This document shows positions 50,243-62,388 of a DNA stretch of 64,000 bases, in pieces. The first letter of the stretch is position 1. Each line of letters starts with the position of its first letter. A program made the position numbers and the translations under genes. Under the pieces are notes generated by a model. It saw only the letters and a list, made by a program, of their open reading frames with translations. It was not told the DNA's origin and searched no databases. This stretch comes from Verpa conica (Eukaryota > Ascomycota > Pezizomycetes > Pezizales > Morchellaceae): assembly GCA_033030425.1 (NCBI GenBank), contig JAUFSD010000012.1, forward strand, positions 992,001-1,056,000, read 5' to 3'.

Positions 50243-53200
50243 AGTATTGATTTTCTTTGAGGCGGCTAAGTGTGTAAAGTTGGCTGGTTATATCCAAGAG
50301 CTTTTCGCTTTTCCGGAAGTGAAATATTCAAGAACTGACGTTTCACGCAACAGAAACGATTAAAGAGCGTATTTCCCGTTTATTATGAACTGCGGGGGAA
50401 TTAAGTTCGCAGGTGTGTAGTTTAGCGCAAGACAGGTTACAAAACTATTGTGCAGACCAAGACTAATCTGAGGTGGAGAAGGCGCTGCGATATTCCGACG
50501 GAAGAGCGTGAGGATAGTGCGTGCGGGGTTTCCTGCTGAAGATGCCGAAAGGGTGTGTAGTCCCTTGATGGTGGTGAGGCGGCGCAATTTAGCAGAGTTC
50601 GAACCGGCGCTGGGCAATGTGACAAGAGTCGTATATATCCTTCTAGATATCTCCTTCTATTTCCTGAGGGGACTGAATGGCGCGATACGTTGGCTAGCAA
50701 CGTGTAAACTGGATTGTTAATGGCTAGTGCACGAAACCCGTGGACACTGTAAAGAGAAAGTAAAGAAGGTGGGAATTGTCCTGGTGACGATGCTCAATGG
50801 TGTAAAGCGGAGCACGAAAGAATGAATGGAAGGACCCGGCCCGTCGGAGAAGAGGACACCACGAATATGTAGAAGGCGTCGGGGGTGTGTGCAGATAGAC
50901 AGGAAAAGAAGGAGTGAATTAAATGGAGAACGAGAAAGGACTGGTTGAGCAGAGTTTACGGATTGGGGGTGGGGGGTGGGGGGTGGGTGTGGTCGTTTTG
51001 CTTCGCCCGAGGGGGCAAACAAGCAAACCCGCGAGCCCACAGCGAGCGCGCACCCACTTGGGGGGCAACCAGAGCCCATCGCAGCCTAAAGTGTGGTGGG
51101 TGCACCTGCAGCTCCCATGCTGCCCGAAACGACGGCGGCAGGGGGCTGCCAGGCTCTATTGGCTCCATGCCTCGCAGCCCTCGCCTCTGCATATCACATC
51201 TCCTTCGCGTGGCCAATCAGCACCCCGTGCCGGCAAATTGTACTATTGTGCTCGCGAAACAAGGGGCAGTTGGCACCAGGGGGGAGGTAACGAGAAAAGG
51301 TTTTCTTTCTTTACTAGCTGTTGGAGTGGAGTGTAGGCGCGATGGATGCTCTCGATAAACAATCGCCAACCACTTCCGGGTCCTGTGGCTCTCCCTCCGT
51401 CCGGGCTTGTTGGATCGCCCTCAAAGAGAGCTCTCTCCGTTCGGTGTGTATGTATAATGTGTTCACGCGCGCGCGACAGACAGCTGTGTCAAGGTTTGTG
51501 TCGTCTATTTATTCGTTCTGCTATTTGTGGCTTTGCAATACGCGTATTTAATGCCCGTTTGAGCATGTACAGCATGTTTCCCTGCTGTACCCAAAGCTTT
51601 TCATGTATCCCAATATGCCTGGTACATAACTATCTGGATTTGTTTGCATCATAGCATTGACTGTTTGGAAAATATGACTATGAGTAGTCTGGTCGACGGG
51701 TGACGAGGGTATATGGTACTATAGGGGGGAGCTATATCGAGTTGTGAAGGAACTCGTGACGGCGCGCATTCCCCGCTGCCGTCAATGACTACTTTTCGTC
51801 CAAGGCCAAGTTTCGGGATTATTACTCTCCTCCGGGTGCTCTACCCGCAAGGAAAGCCGCATCTCGAATTCTCCCCAGCTTTTTCCCTTGCTCCAGCTTG
51901 CTTGCGCACCCTGCTTGAATTGTGGCGATCTAAGGGCAGCTTCATAGCGTAAGGGGCAATGTTGATCAGGGACCACTGGATTCTTGTTTCAGGATCAACT
52001 ACCCAGCTGAGCCTATCCAAGGCCTAAGTACTCAATCATTCTTAAGCTGTATGGGGCTGCTCGCCTCACTTCCTCAGCTCAAGTAGAGGCGAAACAAAAG
52101 CGTTGCAAACAACATTCTTGCTTTTTAGGAAGTAAAGGAGTTGCTTTTCTATTAGATCCTCACATGAAGGAATAAGCAATTCTAGTGATTCCATGTATTG
52201 GCTAGATTTGGAGGAACGCTCGGAGATGTTTTAGACCCCTCAACCGAGGTTTCGTGAAGTCGTTTTGTGGCTTTCTGCTTGCCAAATTTATTTAGAACTT
52301 AAACTTGCGTATGCAGTCTCCTCCGAGGCCTTCATGAGTCTTTTCCCCTCATAACCCCGCAAAATCCATTCTCCACTCCTCAAGCCATCTTTCACGATCC
52401 GATCCACCGCTCAAACTTCCAAGGAACTATATGTATCTGCGCTCCACGGATGAATCGGCCTGCACTTCCCTAACCGAGACCGAAGATACGCGCCCACAGC
52501 CGCCCGATTATCTGCAGCCTATACCATGATAAAAGCTGAAATCGCCTCGCTTCACCAAAGGTGGGGAGAGAACTGAAGCCTTTGTCCGCCCCCACCAGTT
52601 CTTTCATTTCCCTCGTAGTAATTCTAGTGGTGGTGGGGTGGAAGGCATTATTTCACCTTGTATGTGTTTTTCTATCCCATTGTTCCTAAGAATCGTGGCA
52701 TACAATGCAATTTCTTTTGGGTGTGCGCGCGGGATCAGCCTCAACACTCATGGAAGTTTCAAATCCTTATTTTCGAGCCGCAACTTGACACCTGCACTAG
52801 TGACGACGCCACTCTGCAAATAGACCCAAGCCACCAGGACACCTCTAACGCTCACCTTACCTGGCAACATCATGGGCCATGATTCGCATACTCACTGCCT
52901 CGAAGGCGAAAGCCCTTACATACGAGACCGAGCCTCAAACGGTCGCCCCTCTCCCGGTTACCAGTCTGTTCATGACAGTTCATGACTCTACCACATGTAC
53001 AATTGGAGACTGGATGACGTCGCATGCACCCCTGCTGTATGGTCCAAGTAACCCGTATGATTGGCTGTGCACGGCTTAAGGTTTCGGTTGTTCTGATATC
53101 ATGAATATGCGGGAGTATTGAAGAAACGTCTGTGAGGGAGGCGTGGTCGTGTCAGACTGGCAAGTGACTGTTTTCCCTGACAGGTTGGTTGCTGGCGTTG

Positions 53201-54258
53201 CATTATCATAAGTTTCAAGGTGGCTTGAGTAGATTGTCACTGGTGAGCTTTTCACACTCTGCCACACAAAGAACCAGCTCTAGAACTTAAAATCACCAAA
53301 ATGAACCCTACATTTAGCAAAGGAAAAAAAAATCTCTCCAGCACACATTATGTTGTGCTGGCTTGAAGAGTCTCCTGAGTTAATCAAAGATAAGCGCATT
53401 TTCCCCTCCCTTCTCGCTGGCTCGCGATTGGCTATATCATTTTTTTTATTTCATTATTCTTGACCCCATTAACGGTCTTCTACACCAATAGGAGCTATCC
53501 AGGTTTATCTCTATTACTACGTTATTACCCCCGCGGTAAGAGTAAGTACATATGATTAGCTATCGGTAAAACTATCCCATTACATAGCTCTTCTATTGCG
53601 CGAAACCCTTATGCAGACAAAAAGAGTGCCGACCACCCGTGGTGCTAAAAAAAATGTAGCATTTTTATTTATGCCCGCTGTCATGCACCCCGACAGCCTA
53701 TCCACGGTGCTGCATGCAGACCAAACACGCGGGCCCAAAAGATACTGGTTTTGTTTTCCTCCTTGGTGAACATATCCAATAAATTGTCTGCTCTAATCCT
53801 GACGAATCGGCAACTACTCTTGCTATTGGTGGGGTTGGTCAGAAGGTGTTTCAGAGCTCAATCCTTTATGTGCATGCTCATCTCGGAGGATTATCTCTGC
53901 AGCCTCCACGTGCTTCGAGTAAGAACTCAGAATCTCCTGATAATGACAGGAACGGTGGATCTGTAAAGCGAACTTTTGTGTATATTTATTAAATGGCTAT
54001 TGGTTATTAGGTTTAAAGTTTTTTTTTACAAGACCGTTTTTCCCGTTTTTCCCGTTTCCTTCTTTGGTTGTGGGGTTATACGCCAAGACCCATGAATGCT
54101 GTGGGTCATTGAATATCACTCGTAGACTTGAAAGTCGAGAAAGTCGGCTTCAGCTGTGCATAGAAGATGTAATGTCGACATCTTGAAATATAAAAGTATA
54201 AGAAGGGAATTTCCTGAACCAACCAACCATTCTAAATCAATCAGCAGGTATAGCAAGA
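50243..54258. other. 4-kb spacer without supported genes
   Basis: From 50243 to about 51560 the DNA is G+C-rich and probably contains the promoter of the gene ending at 49529. A strong G4-type sequence lies at 50965-50987. The middle (51.6-53.3 kb) has balanced composition with only short frames. A perfect 8-bp-stem hairpin is at 53338-53361. The right part is the promoter of the gene at 54259. No tRNA or conserved protein was found. Confidence 0.45.
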
Positions 54259-54900
54259 ATGGACACTTCTAGAGCCTACCGTTTGTCTTCCTATCCTGAC
54301 AACCTACAGCTGATCTTCCCAGAATCTGTCTTTGACTGGAGCTCCTCCCCCAAATCATCATTGCAGTCGTCACCAGTATCAATCTCACCACAAAGGCTCA
54401 TGTGGCTCCCATCATCACCCCCTAGCTCCCCCTCACCTCCAAACTCACCTTCACCCCCTAGGTCGTATGAGGACAGCGACCTACCTGATATCCTCTCAAG
54501 TCTCGAGGATGATACTGCACACATGGAAAATGACCTCTATACGTTTAAATATGCTCTCCAGGCTCTCAACTCTGGAATACATGATACGGGGGTGATCCAA
54601 TCTCGTGCACTACAGCTACTGAGTGAGCTCGAAAACGCAGACACCGATATCGAGAATCTATATATTCGGCTTGAAAGTGTAAGTGACAAAGTAGATGTTC
54701 TGGGGACTGAGGGTGCAGATAAAGAGCTGAGGAAGCAGTATGTGGTCATTGATAAGAGCCTTTTGGCAGCAGATCAGATGAGGAAGGAGATGAAGAGCTG
54801 GGCGGATACTATCTATTTTGAGGCTTATGATCTCGAGGTGGCAGAAATGGCGAATGAAGAGAGAACTGGAAAGGAGGCAAGGAAGCATACGTCAGTGTAG
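54259..54900 (+). CDS. Hypothetical coiled-coil protein, 213 aa
   Basis: A single-exon frame from ATG (upstream context AGCAAGA) to TAG. Residues 1-75 are Ser/Pro-rich and probably disordered (SSPPSSPSPPNSPSPP). Residues 80-200 are predicted helical with heptad-like Leu/Ile spacing: DILSSLEDDTAHMENDLYTF, ALQLLSELENADTDIENLYI, RLESVSDKVDVL, LLAADQMRKEMKSWADTIYF. No signal peptide or membrane segment. I do not recognise a family; a filament-like or scaffold role would be a guess. A TATAAAAG sequence lies about 70 bp upstream, a reasonable promoter position. Codon use is coding-like. Confidence 0.7.
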   Translation: MDTSRAYRLSSYPDNLQLIFPESVFDWSSSPKSSLQSSPVSISPQRLMWLPSSPPSSPSPPNSPSPPRSYEDSDLPDILSSLEDDTAHMENDLYTFKYALQALNSGIHDTGVIQSRALQLLSELENADTDIENLYIRLESVSDKVDVLGTEGADKELRKQYVVIDKSLLAADQMRKEMKSWADTIYFEAYDLEVAEMANEERTGKEARKHTSV

Positions 54901-55879
54901 TTGGGAAGGGGTTTTTTCTTCTTTCTTTTCCCTCTCACGTATAGAAGTATAGAAGCATGTCATAGGGTGGTTTATAGAGTCGATTAAAGACTCGTCTTAA
55001 TGAATTTAGTAGAACTTAATGGGTATTGTACAAAGACAGTCCATAGATAATGGTGTTTATCCTTCTACCTCCCAGCTCATTTGTTTAAAGGGATGTACAA
55101 TGCTATTTGCCCTGCTATGCCAAGATCCTTGTATTGATCATTTCCGACCAGCTGTCATTCCGCTATCAACCCGTCAACCGTTGGGCCAACCATCTGTTAT
55201 CTGACCTTTACCTTTCCCAATTTCATCTTCCCAGAGATACCATCTCCATCTCCATCTCCATCTCCATCTCCATCTCCATCTCCATCTCCATCTCCATCTC
55301 CCATCTCTCCATTAGTTTTAGCAGCGCCATCTCATTCATCTTCATCTACAAGTTATAATCATCCCAGCCAGCCAGCAGTCAGTAGGTCTCTCCTATCAGA
55401 AAAATCCCTAGGCAAAAGCCTCAAGCTGGTTGGCTACCTACTCTTGTAGAACTATGTTACTACACGAGCCCTCCTACTACCTTTTACAAATACAATAGCG
55501 GAAAGAAGGGTGTTTTCACTACCGCATCGGTGGGGAATACGGTTTTAAGCTGGAAGTGCTACCAAGTTGGTCAAAAAATTCTGTAACACAGCCGACTTAA
55601 TCTAGCATTTTCCAGAGTACCGCACTAATGCCATACCAAAAACACCCCGCTTTCCCGTGCTGTAGTTGTAAGCTATCTCGATGAAACCAGCATCAGTAAC
55701 CTCTTTCAAAAGAGTAAGTACCTCAAATAAAATTTAATTCAACAACGTCATAAACTCGCTTATCGGGACAAGGATTGGCTTCCAGCAATATGTTGGGCGC
55801 GAAAATGGATCATTTTTCATTGGTCCTCTTTTTGTTGAAGATGGGGGGATGTTAATACAAGAGACACCGAAGACAAGGG
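54901..55879. other. Spacer with hexanucleotide repeat
   Basis: No gene apart from the phantom frame produced by the CATCTC repeat. The right part leads into the ankyrin relic. Confidence 0.5.
55241..55300. repeat. Microsatellite (CATCTC)10
   Basis: Ten perfect tandem copies of the hexamer, followed by a degenerate copy. A frame through it encodes alternating Ile-Ser, which I treat as an artefact. Confidence 0.95.
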
Positions 55880-56390
55880 ACCACTGGATCATGCAGCAAG
55901 AGCCGGGGGTAAGATAGTTGCTATAATACTTGTATAATATGGGGTTGATATTGAGGCGAGAGATTTGTACGGGGGTACGCCGTTGTATTTGGCTGTGAAG
56001 GGTGGGCATATGACAATGGTTATGGCTTTGTTGGAATATGGTGTTGATGTTGAGGCGTTTATAATATACAATGGACGCCGCTTCATCTTGCAGTGCGGAA
56101 TAACAGGTATGGGTTTATTGGACTACTTTTGGAAAATGGCACCAATGCGGCGGGGAACTTTATGAAGGAGTGCCAACCTTTCATAGGGCGGTGTTTTCTT
56201 GCTCAAAAGAAGGTCGAGCACTCATCGAGAACGTGTAGATATTGGTGCTAAATGTAAAATGGGACTCATATCTATTGATGTTGCGTCTAGAATACAGGAT
56301 CAGATTGTTGGTTTTTTAGAAAATATGAAGAGAATTAAGGTCAACACGAATACCTACGTAGAAAATGGTGGATTTATCACCTAGTGTTTG
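55880..56390 (+). pseudogene. Ankyrin-repeat gene relic
   Basis: Ankyrin-repeat consensus is readable on the plus strand across several frame changes: DHAARAGGKIVAIILV, then VDIEARDLYGGTPLYLAVKGG and MTMVMALLEYGVDVEA in the next frame, then WTPLHLAVRNNRYGFIGLLLENGTNAAGN after another shift, then HRAVFSCSKEGRALIENV before a stop. At least two frameshifts and one stop break it, and no start codon or upstream domain is present. It is probably the decayed tail of one of the many NACHT/ankyrin-type genes common in filamentous fungi; that origin is an inference. Confidence 0.7.
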
Positions 56391-57243
56391 GCTATCTGGA
56401 GATTCTATTTGTTTTGGGTTATTAATTAGTATCTCTGTGGCTAGGAATTATCTTCTAGTTAGGCTTTATTAAATTTGTTATGGATAGTAGCATTGATGAG
56501 GCTGTTTGACTCGATAAGTCGACAATAATGTAGTGGTTGGGTGTAAGTAGATAAAAGATGTTTTCTCAGTTTATGTCAAAAATTTCCATCAGGGTTGAGA
56601 ACAGAGCCTTAAATTTCGCCTGGGTATCTTTACTTCCAATACTTTATTTATTTATGGTTAATTTATTTACCCCTAAAATCATCCATTATACTTATCCTAA
56701 TCCTCCGAGTGACCATACATGACGTAAATAATAACAACCTCTCCACCGAGTGATTAATTATGACCACTTCACACACTAACAGAAAACACAACTCATTATT
56801 CCGATACACATACATACACATACATTCTTAATCCTTAATCTATTCCCACCATCTCGTTACTTTCCTTCCTCACCTCTGTTTCTGATTTCCATACATGAGC
56901 ACCTCTTGTTTGTTTTTCCTGCCCTTGAAAAAAAGAGGTATAGTTATAACAACCTACTCCCCTAAATAGAAAAGAAAGAAAGAAAAGACTGAACCGTCCA
57001 GGAAGAATTAAGAGCACAAAGTAACGGGGTGAAGAAGAGAATAAAAAGAAAAGACATGATACTTTATGCATATGTAGGGTTTAAAAAAAATAGTATATAA
57101 AAAAACAGAAGCAAACTCCCAAGTTCAAATGCTCAATCAAAACGTCAAAAACGCAACACAATCCGTCCCGGCCCGTCCGTTAAATCAATGCATCAAAAAA
57201 GAAAAAAAGAAAGCCATTAACCCTCTCCTCCATCTTCTCACTT
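56391..57243. other. TA-rich spacer and CLIP-170 3' flank
   Basis: No supported gene. T- and A-rich runs are near 56935-56990 and 57086-57105, close to the 3' end of the gene that stops at 57244. Confidence 0.5.
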
Positions 57244-60200
57244 CTAATAATCCATATCCAACGGACAATCAACACTATCATGGCCATCCCTCTCGCACAA
57301 CGCACACCACTTATCCATATCCACAACGCCACTCTCCTTCCCAGCTACAGGTCCAAAGCTACTCTCAACGCTTACCATTGGTGGTGGGGCTGGGAGGTGT
57401 ACGCTCTTCTTTCTCTCTAACCCTCCTACACGTCGCCTCTCCTCCTCTTCCATGAATGATGCTGAGCCAGGTGCTACTCCATTGCCGTTTATATTGAGGG
57501 GTGCTTCAACGTGTTCACTATCTGAGGCAATGGTCTTGTCATCATCGTCATCGTCGACTTCCTCAGTACGAGGCGATGGGAGTGGCTTCTCGCCCTCAGG
57601 GCCAGCAGAAGCAGGGCCACCGGCAGCGGAACCAAACATGTTAGTGCAGGTGAGGATATCGTGACCAGCAGTCTCACAGATCTCACACCAGAGAGCACCA
57701 TCTGCATCTGAGCCTTCGGTAGTAATGGGGGTGAGCCCACCACTTCCAATAACACTCGTGGAAATAGACACCTCTTCCTTGTCACCATTTAAGCTGCTTG
57801 CGCTGCTAGGTCGGTTCCTCCTCCAGCTGCCAATAGTTCCGCGTGAATCCCTCCCACTCGTTGTTGTGGCGGTAGCATCGGTCTCTGTAGCAGAAATAGA
57901 TGGTCTTTGACGCTCCCCAGACGTACGCCCCCATGAACCAACACCAGGCGCTGTCTTCTCCGAGATGGAGTTGGAAGCGCCAGATGCACGAGTCTCCTTA
58001 CGTTTCCGGAGAAGCTCGATTTCCTTCTCGAGTTCATCTTCACGAGTAGCCTTTCGGTCGATGAGGCCCTGTAGCTCATTGACCTCACGCTCCAGCTTCT
58101 CGCGGGTGTTGCGTTCCATTGCCAACTCCTCCCCTTCGCCATTAACACGGCGGTGAGCTCCTATGTGCGCAGCGTGATTACTCTCATCGGCTGGTACCGC
58201 ATCCCTAGAAAGCGAGTGGATAATCGCCTTCAACCCTCGGATCTCATCGTCCTTTTTCTCAACCTCGCTATCAATAGAGCTGGTCCGCATGAGTTTGCCC
58301 ACTGCAGCGTTGGCCACAGCGGCAGCACTCTTCTCCTTCTCACGACGGAGCTCCTCACGGCAGCGTTCTACCTCCCCGCGGAGGAACTCTACCTCACCCC
58401 GGGCTTCTGCCTCACCTCGGCGCGCATCTTCAAGACCTTCTTCAAGTTCTGCAACAAGTTCTTCGAGCTGCTTGAGCTGACGCGCAACACTCTCGACGTC
58501 TTCAGTTCTATCTTGTAACTCTCGAATTTCAGCCATGAGATCCTCTACCCGTTTTTCGTATACGCGCTCTGTCTCCGTGGATGCAAGTTCTAGCGTATCG
58601 ATTGTGCTTCTAAAGTCAGCGCGGTGCGAGTCAAACTCGGCAGTGAGGACCTGAATCCTTTCATTTTTCTCTCTCAGTAGCGCTCGTAGCTGTGTTACAT
58701 CTGCGTCGTCAAAGGAGCCATTTCGAGACATGGAGGAAATTGGGGATGATATTTGTGGAATCTGCGCGCTCTGAACCAATGACTGTAGCTCTGAGAATGA
58801 TGCTTCCATTTCTAGGAGCTGGGCAGCTTGCTCTTGGAGTTGTTGATCTTTCTCCGCAAGTTTACTTTCGAGTGCTAATGTAGATCCCCCATTGTTCTCG
58901 TATTCCTCTCTATCTGCGCGAACCAATCCTATCCCAGAATCAATCGGCGAAGTTTCCTGTGGGTCCTCAGGGTGCCGGCCTAGCGAGCTGATGGAACGCA
59001 TCCCCATTGAGGACCCACTTCGAAGGCTACCTGCACCAGATGCTTTTGGCTGCTTCAAACCCATTGATGAACCAGAGTGCTTCGGTGTATGCGAGATCCG
59101 TGGAGTTGGCACCCCACCAGCAGTACCGGGGCGCTCCTGGTGCATTGGGCCGCCATTTGTAGTAGAAGCAATACTGCTCGCCCTTGGTCGGCCGTAGGTT
59201 ATTTTCCCCGACATGGGACTTGGGCCACCGAACCTTCCTCCCATGGCAGACGAGACATTTCGTGGTGTATGTGGAGGTTGTAGTCCTGGTCTTGAAGGGG
59301 GGCCGGGAGTGGTTTTACGGACAGGGCTCTCGGATCGTGGCAAAGACGGCCGTGTATTTGGAGCTAGACCGATACCGTTCCTGTTGGAATTGTGGCCAAA
59401 TGGCGATTCGGCGCGACGAGGGGTAGGGTAGGAAGGTGGTGAGAGTGCGGAGCCAGTAGGAGAAGGGAGGTTTAAACCAAGCAGAGTGGGTGTTGGTGGA
59501 GGGTTTGAAGAAGATGCAGAATTTCGTTTCTGTGCGCGGGCAAGTGGCACAAAAATTCCTGAGTTGGGGTGAGCGGTAGTGAAGTAACGTACACTGTTCC
59601 GAGGGCGCTGTTAGTCATAGGTATTTCGAGGCGACATTGTTACCGGGGGAGATGTGGGAAAAAAGAAGGAATGAATAACGTAAAGTGTAGCAGGAAAATG
59701 CACAGAAGAAATATGAAAGGCACAAAAAACTAACCCGTCAACAGCTCCATCATTCTTCCCCCGTCCTGCCATATCAGCGTCCAGTTCCACCCCCACAAAC
59801 ACACCCGCCTTCCCCTTGACACTCCCAATAAACTTGACTGTTCCGTGCATCCCCCCCGGGGTATTAACTTGATCTCCAACATCCACGTCAATCCCCACGA
59901 CTGGTGTCGCTCTCCCTCTCCTTATGCCCTCATCACCTCTCGACGTACTCCTCGTCGGACTACCCAGTCCAAGCCCGTACCCCATGGTCCCGTCAGGTAT
60001 CGATGCCAGAGAGTTCTGAGTCAACTGATTCAGCGAGGCCTTGCGGGCCAGCATGGTACTTGGCGACAACAAGGGGCCGTTTGAGGGTTGACTGGTAAAG
60101 CTCGGAGGAGGGGGAAGACTAGCGTTGTTATTGTGGTAGATGTTTGCAGAAGCGTTTGCAAAGGGAGTGTTTAAGTGTGAGGGTCGTGGACGGTTGAGAC

Positions 60201-60246
60201 CGAGACCGATGCGGTGTTTTGAGGATGGCGTAGAGGGGGTCGACAT
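57244..60246 (-). CDS. CLIP-170-type microtubule plus-end tracking protein
   Basis: CLIP-170 homologues (Bik1 in budding yeast, Tip1 in fission yeast) bind growing microtubule plus ends and link them to dynein/dynactin and the cell cortex. Two exons, 60246-59735 and 59593-57244, give 953 aa. After a disordered 115-residue start there is one CAP-Gly domain (about 120-190): VGDQVNTPGGMHGTVKFIG, the GKNDG motif, and, across the intron, DGVRYFTTAHPNSGIFVPL. A Ser/Pro/Arg-rich basic region follows, then a long coiled coil (about 430-780; KLAEKDQQLQEQAAQLLEM). The C-terminus has two CX2CX4HX4C zinc knuckles, CEICETAGHDILTC and CALCERDGHDSVDC, and the protein ends LDMDY. Domain order (CAP-Gly, coiled coil, zinc knuckles) is that of the family; the single CAP-Gly matches fungal members. 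Confidence 0.92.
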
Positions 60247-62388
60247 TTGTAGTGTATGATGAGACTCCTTGTTGATTGACGGAAACGGGAGTGAGCAGGG
60301 TTGTTGTTGTTATTGGGGTTAGTAGGGCTCAAGCAGGTACTTTAGCGGATGAAGTTGATGAAGCTTGGAAGTTGCTACTGGGCAGGATTGATGACCGTTT
60401 CTCAGGCTGTTTTTGGGAGGTGAAGGAGGGTCCCTCTGTGCGGTTATTGGATGATGAAGGGTGCAGACCGGGCTGAGTTTCGTGATGATGCCTTCCCACC
60501 ACCCTGGGCTGCGATCCCTGGAGGATGATGGAGTCCGTATGTGCTAGTGAGGAGGCCAGACGTAATGCAGCGGTTGATAGCTGTCTATTGGATCAGACAA
60601 AGGTCCAGTGGCGTATATATCAGCTCTTCTCCTTGTATCTTTTTCTTTAATTCTCTCTTGCTTCTCTCTGCTTTTCTGCTTCTCTGCTTCTGCTTCTCTG
60701 ATTCTCTGATTCTCCTCTTTCACACACTCTTTTATCAGTCGTCACTCGTGGAAAGAGCACAGATGCCAGGCAAGAGGAGACAAAAGACAAGCAGCTGTCA
60801 GTCAGTCAGGCAAGAAAAGGTACATGGAGAGTACATGTAGTTCTCCCCTCTCCCCCGAGCCAAGAACGAGAAGCCGCCCAGGGGGGGATGCTCATCCCCA
60901 TTAGCCTCGTCTTCCGCCCTTCTCCTGCAGATCTCCGCATCTCACAAAACCTTCCAATATGTGCTTAAGTACATGTAACGTCCCCCCCCCCCAGTGACCA
61001 CGAAAGATAATAGGGTACATGTATATCTCTATATCCTTTTTGTTTTATTTTAAACCTTTCAAACATACCTGCCTACGCATCATGCGATGCACATTCGCTT
61101 CTGCACAGTAGAAGGAGAAGGAAGAAAACAAAATTGTTCTTTTCAGGAGTCTCCCATGCACGGACCTCACCGCGCCCGAAGCCAAACTTCTTTTTTCTTT
61201 TCCTTCAACTTTTCAGCCTCCTTTGGGTACCGAGTCCAGGGGATGAGTCCCCATGGTTCCAACACGGGATGCCACGAGTGGAATGCCGAGCACCCCCTTA
61301 GACGTTAAACGGCCTCTTTTGGATGAAGGGATAGGGGTACCGTATTTCGGGGGGAGTGGGGTGGGGGAAGGAAAAGGAAACAATATTCTTTCCTTTGTTT
61401 TTGCGGGTGAGATGAGGTGAGTATCGGGAGTCTAGCTATATTCGGCAGATGGGGAAGTTATAGTCAAAGTACCGCGGATATGAGTTGGGTGATGAGACTC
61501 GACACTGGTCAATCTCGTAAAATTCGGTCTCTAATGACGGAAATTTGTTTCCCCGGGGCCGTATTTCCCCAATCACGAGGTGGGGAGGAGCGGCAGCGCC
61601 CAAGCGCCCCCCCCCGTAATTGCGTATCAGATAAACATTGACACCCAAGGATATGGGCGACCCGGGAGCCAGAGCTCAAATTTAAACTCTGGTCGAGTAA
61701 GAGAGCAAGAGCACAGTGTGGGCTCGATTACTACCCTGTCTGCCGGTTTTCCCGTCTACGGGTGGCCACCGAGTGATTATGTATGACGCGCATGGGGGAT
61801 GACTTTAGTTCGCCACTGAGTCCTTATATAGTAGGTATTATAGTGCTTGTCTACGGCTGGGCCTATCAAAATCCTAGGTCTACGCAATTCTATGCCTTTC
61901 ATAGCTCCCGAAGATTCCCAATGAAACTACGGGTTTGAGACACATCACGTAGGAGAGATGTTTTAAAGGCTCTTGTAGCTAGGTTTTGTTAATTTTATTA
62001 TAATATTAATAGTCTCTATTAAATATTATAGATACTTTAGGACAGATAAGACCTACATGTAGTTGGGTAACTGGTTAGCTTCTGGATAATACATACTATG
62101 AGCAAAAGGTAGAGAGGTTTGAGGATGAGCATACTGATACCCCAGGTTTCGATAAACCGTATGAATATTTTATCAGCTGACAGCTGGGAAGAGCTGCTGT
62201 TATTCCGAAGGCATACTAATTTTAATAGTAGATGGTAGTGACTATGCGAGAGTTAGCCTTTAATATTTAGGTAGATAAGGATGGTCTGCGTTAGGAGTAG
62301 GATGAACATATTCCACCGAGGGTGGGTGCAGACAATCTGTCCGCAATCCATCATTAAACACCTTTCTGTTGTGTTTCATATATAGTGT
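60247..62388. other. CLIP-170 promoter and spacer
   Basis: The proximal 250 bp is G+C-balanced promoter or leader. C/T-rich repeats (CTCTGATT, CTTCTCTG) span about 60650-60715. TACATGTA copies occur at 60832-60839, 60970-60977, 61016-61023 and 62054-62061. C runs lie at 60982-60992 and 61607-61615. From about 61850 rightward the DNA is TA-rich. No gene is supported. Confidence 0.45.

Noticed and set aside
50923..51358. Two overlapping plus-strand 137-residue frames
   Set aside because: Both pass through the G4 tract and GC-rich promoter DNA, encode Gly/Trp/Pro-rich sequence, and show no homology that I recognise.
55107..55358. 83-residue frame with alternating Ile-Ser
   Set aside because: Product of the CATCTC microsatellite.
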